Of a DNA stretch of 64,000 nucleotides, positions 63,336 to 64,000 are shown in pieces. This DNA comes from Paracoccus aurantiacus (GTDB taxonomy: Bacteria; Pseudomonadota; Alphaproteobacteria; Rhodobacterales; Rhodobacteraceae). A program made the translations under genes and the position numbers. Location: assembly GCF_007993065.1 (NCBI RefSeq), contig NZ_VOPL01000004.1:124001-188000 (forward strand), given 5' to 3'. Every line of letters begins with the position of its first letter. Within the stretch, counting starts at the first letter, position 1. The notes beneath the pieces were generated by a model. The model was given only the letters and a program-made list of their open reading frames with translations, did not search any database and was not told the origin of the DNA.

Positions 63336-64000
63336 ATGTCGCGCTTCTTCATTCACCGCCCGGTCTTCGCCTGGGTCATCGCCATTGTCACGATGCTTCT
63401 TGGCATGCTGGGGATGACCCAGCTTCCCGTGTCTCAATACCCCGAGGTCGCGCCGCCAACAGTCCGGATCAGCGCGACCTATACGGGCGCATCCGCCGAA
63501 GCGGTGCAGAACAGCGTAACCTCGGTCATCGAGGATGCGCTGACCGGCCTTGACGGTATGGTCTACATGACGTCGTCGTCATCGCGCGGCAGCGCCTCGG
63601 TTTCCGTGGTATTCGAGCAGGATGAGGACGGCGAGGATGCGCAGGTCCGGGTGCAGAACAAGGTATCGGGCGTCACCAGCCAGCTTCCGACAAGCGTTCA
63701 GCAGCGCGGGGTCACTGTCTCGCGCTCGACCTCGTCGATCCTGATGATCGGGGCGCTCGTCAGCGATGACGGTGCGCGCGAAACCATCGAGCTGGCCGAT
63801 CTGATGGAAAACTCGATCCAGGACAGCATCGAGCGGACCGAGGGTGTGGGCAGCGTCAATACGTTTGGTTCAGGCTATGCGATGCGCATCTGGCTTGACC
63901 CGGTGAAGCTCAAGCAATTCTCGCTGACACCATCCGACATTACCAGTGCCGTCGAGGCGCAGAACACCAATGTTTCCGTCGGTTCTATCGGCGATCAGCC
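63336..64000 (+). CDS. RND efflux transporter permease (AcrB type), N-terminal part
   Basis: This is the start of a long gene cut by the window end; 221 codons are visible. ATG 63336 begins MSRFFIHRPVFAWVIAIV, the typical first helix of HAE-1 pumps. MGMTQLPVSQYPEVAPPTVRI-type sequence (GMLGMTQLPVSQYPE), then YTGASAEAVQNSV, DGMVYMTSSSS and STSSILMIGAL follow the pore domain pattern. It lies two bases after the adaptor stop. It would export hydrophobic compounds using the proton gradient. Substrates cannot be told from sequence. Confidence 0.95.
   Translation, partial: MSRFFIHRPVFAWVIAIVTMLLGMLGMTQLPVSQYPEVAPPTVRISATYTGASAEAVQNSVTSVIEDALTGLDGMVYMTSSSSRGSASVSVVFEQDEDGEDAQVRVQNKVSGVTSQLPTSVQQRGVTVSRSTSSILMIGALVSDDGARETIELADLMENSIQDSIERTEGVGSVNTFGSGYAMRIWLDPVKLKQFSLTPSDITSAVEAQNTNVSVGSIGDQ

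Overview
The window is high-GC, gene-dense chromosomal DNA. Gene content and order point to an alphaproteobacterium of the Rhodobacterales/Rhodobacteraceae, probably close to Paracoccus. This is an inference, since no database was searched. Supporting signs are a short prolyl-tRNA synthetase, the hisS-hisZ-hisG and folK-rpoZ-rsh clusters, a SUV3-like helicase, and an mreBCD-mrdA-rodA cluster. Almost everything is core housekeeping. No tRNA or rRNA gene, CRISPR array, complete insertion sequence or intact prophage was seen.

Layout: 1-5.7 kb holds the purK 3' end, a Nudix hydrolase, an M19 dipeptidase, a GNAT acetyltransferase, an M3 oligoendopeptidase, an alpha/beta hydrolase and an SCP2 protein. 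5.7-10.7 kb holds a TPR protein, the helicase, a PPOX flavoprotein, a small conserved protein and rpsD with a clear promoter and structured leader. 10.8-18.8 kb has two glycosyltransferases, a DUF4260 protein, proS, hisS-hisZ-hisG, slyX, a SufT-like gene and arsC. 18.8-23.3 kb is a minus-strand operon with a KpsT ATPase, a KpsE-like protein, kdsA and an MscS channel, which suggests capsule export. 23.5-25.8 kb has a uracil-DNA glycosylase, an SseB protein and a ghrA-like gene. 25.9-31.4 kb is the rod-shape and elongasome operon. leuA (31.8-33.4 kb) follows, preceded by a previously unlisted short leader ORF very rich in leucine codons.

33.6-38.1 kb has DUF2062, rsh, rpoZ, folK and a NYN-domain gene. 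38.2-47.8 kb has a PQQ-type sugar dehydrogenase, ispH, a GST, a LysE exporter, rnhA, a DUF177 protein, bamE, an AI-2E-type permease, an FNT channel, olsB, a membrane protein and an MipA/OmpV porin. 48-53.9 kb has an ABC-F ATPase, a secreted cysteine-containing protein, ndk and a fab cluster (fabD-racemase-fabG-acpP). Next comes a decayed stretch with remnants of coding sequence, where fabF would often be expected. 54.5-64 kb has a ygiB/ygiC pair, a serralysin-like RTX metalloprotease, a two-component system, two small secreted proteins (one RcnB-like) and the start of an RND efflux operon cut by the window end.

The most interesting signal is upstream of leuA. A 32-codon ORF has six Leu codons among its last ten sense codons, starts about where transcription should begin, and is followed by competing hairpins. 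Together these suggest a leaderless leader-peptide attenuator. Other points are a probable Shine-Dalgarno switch before rpsD, a racemase inserted between fabD and fabG that lacks one expected catalytic residue, and a gene-remnant zone after acpP.
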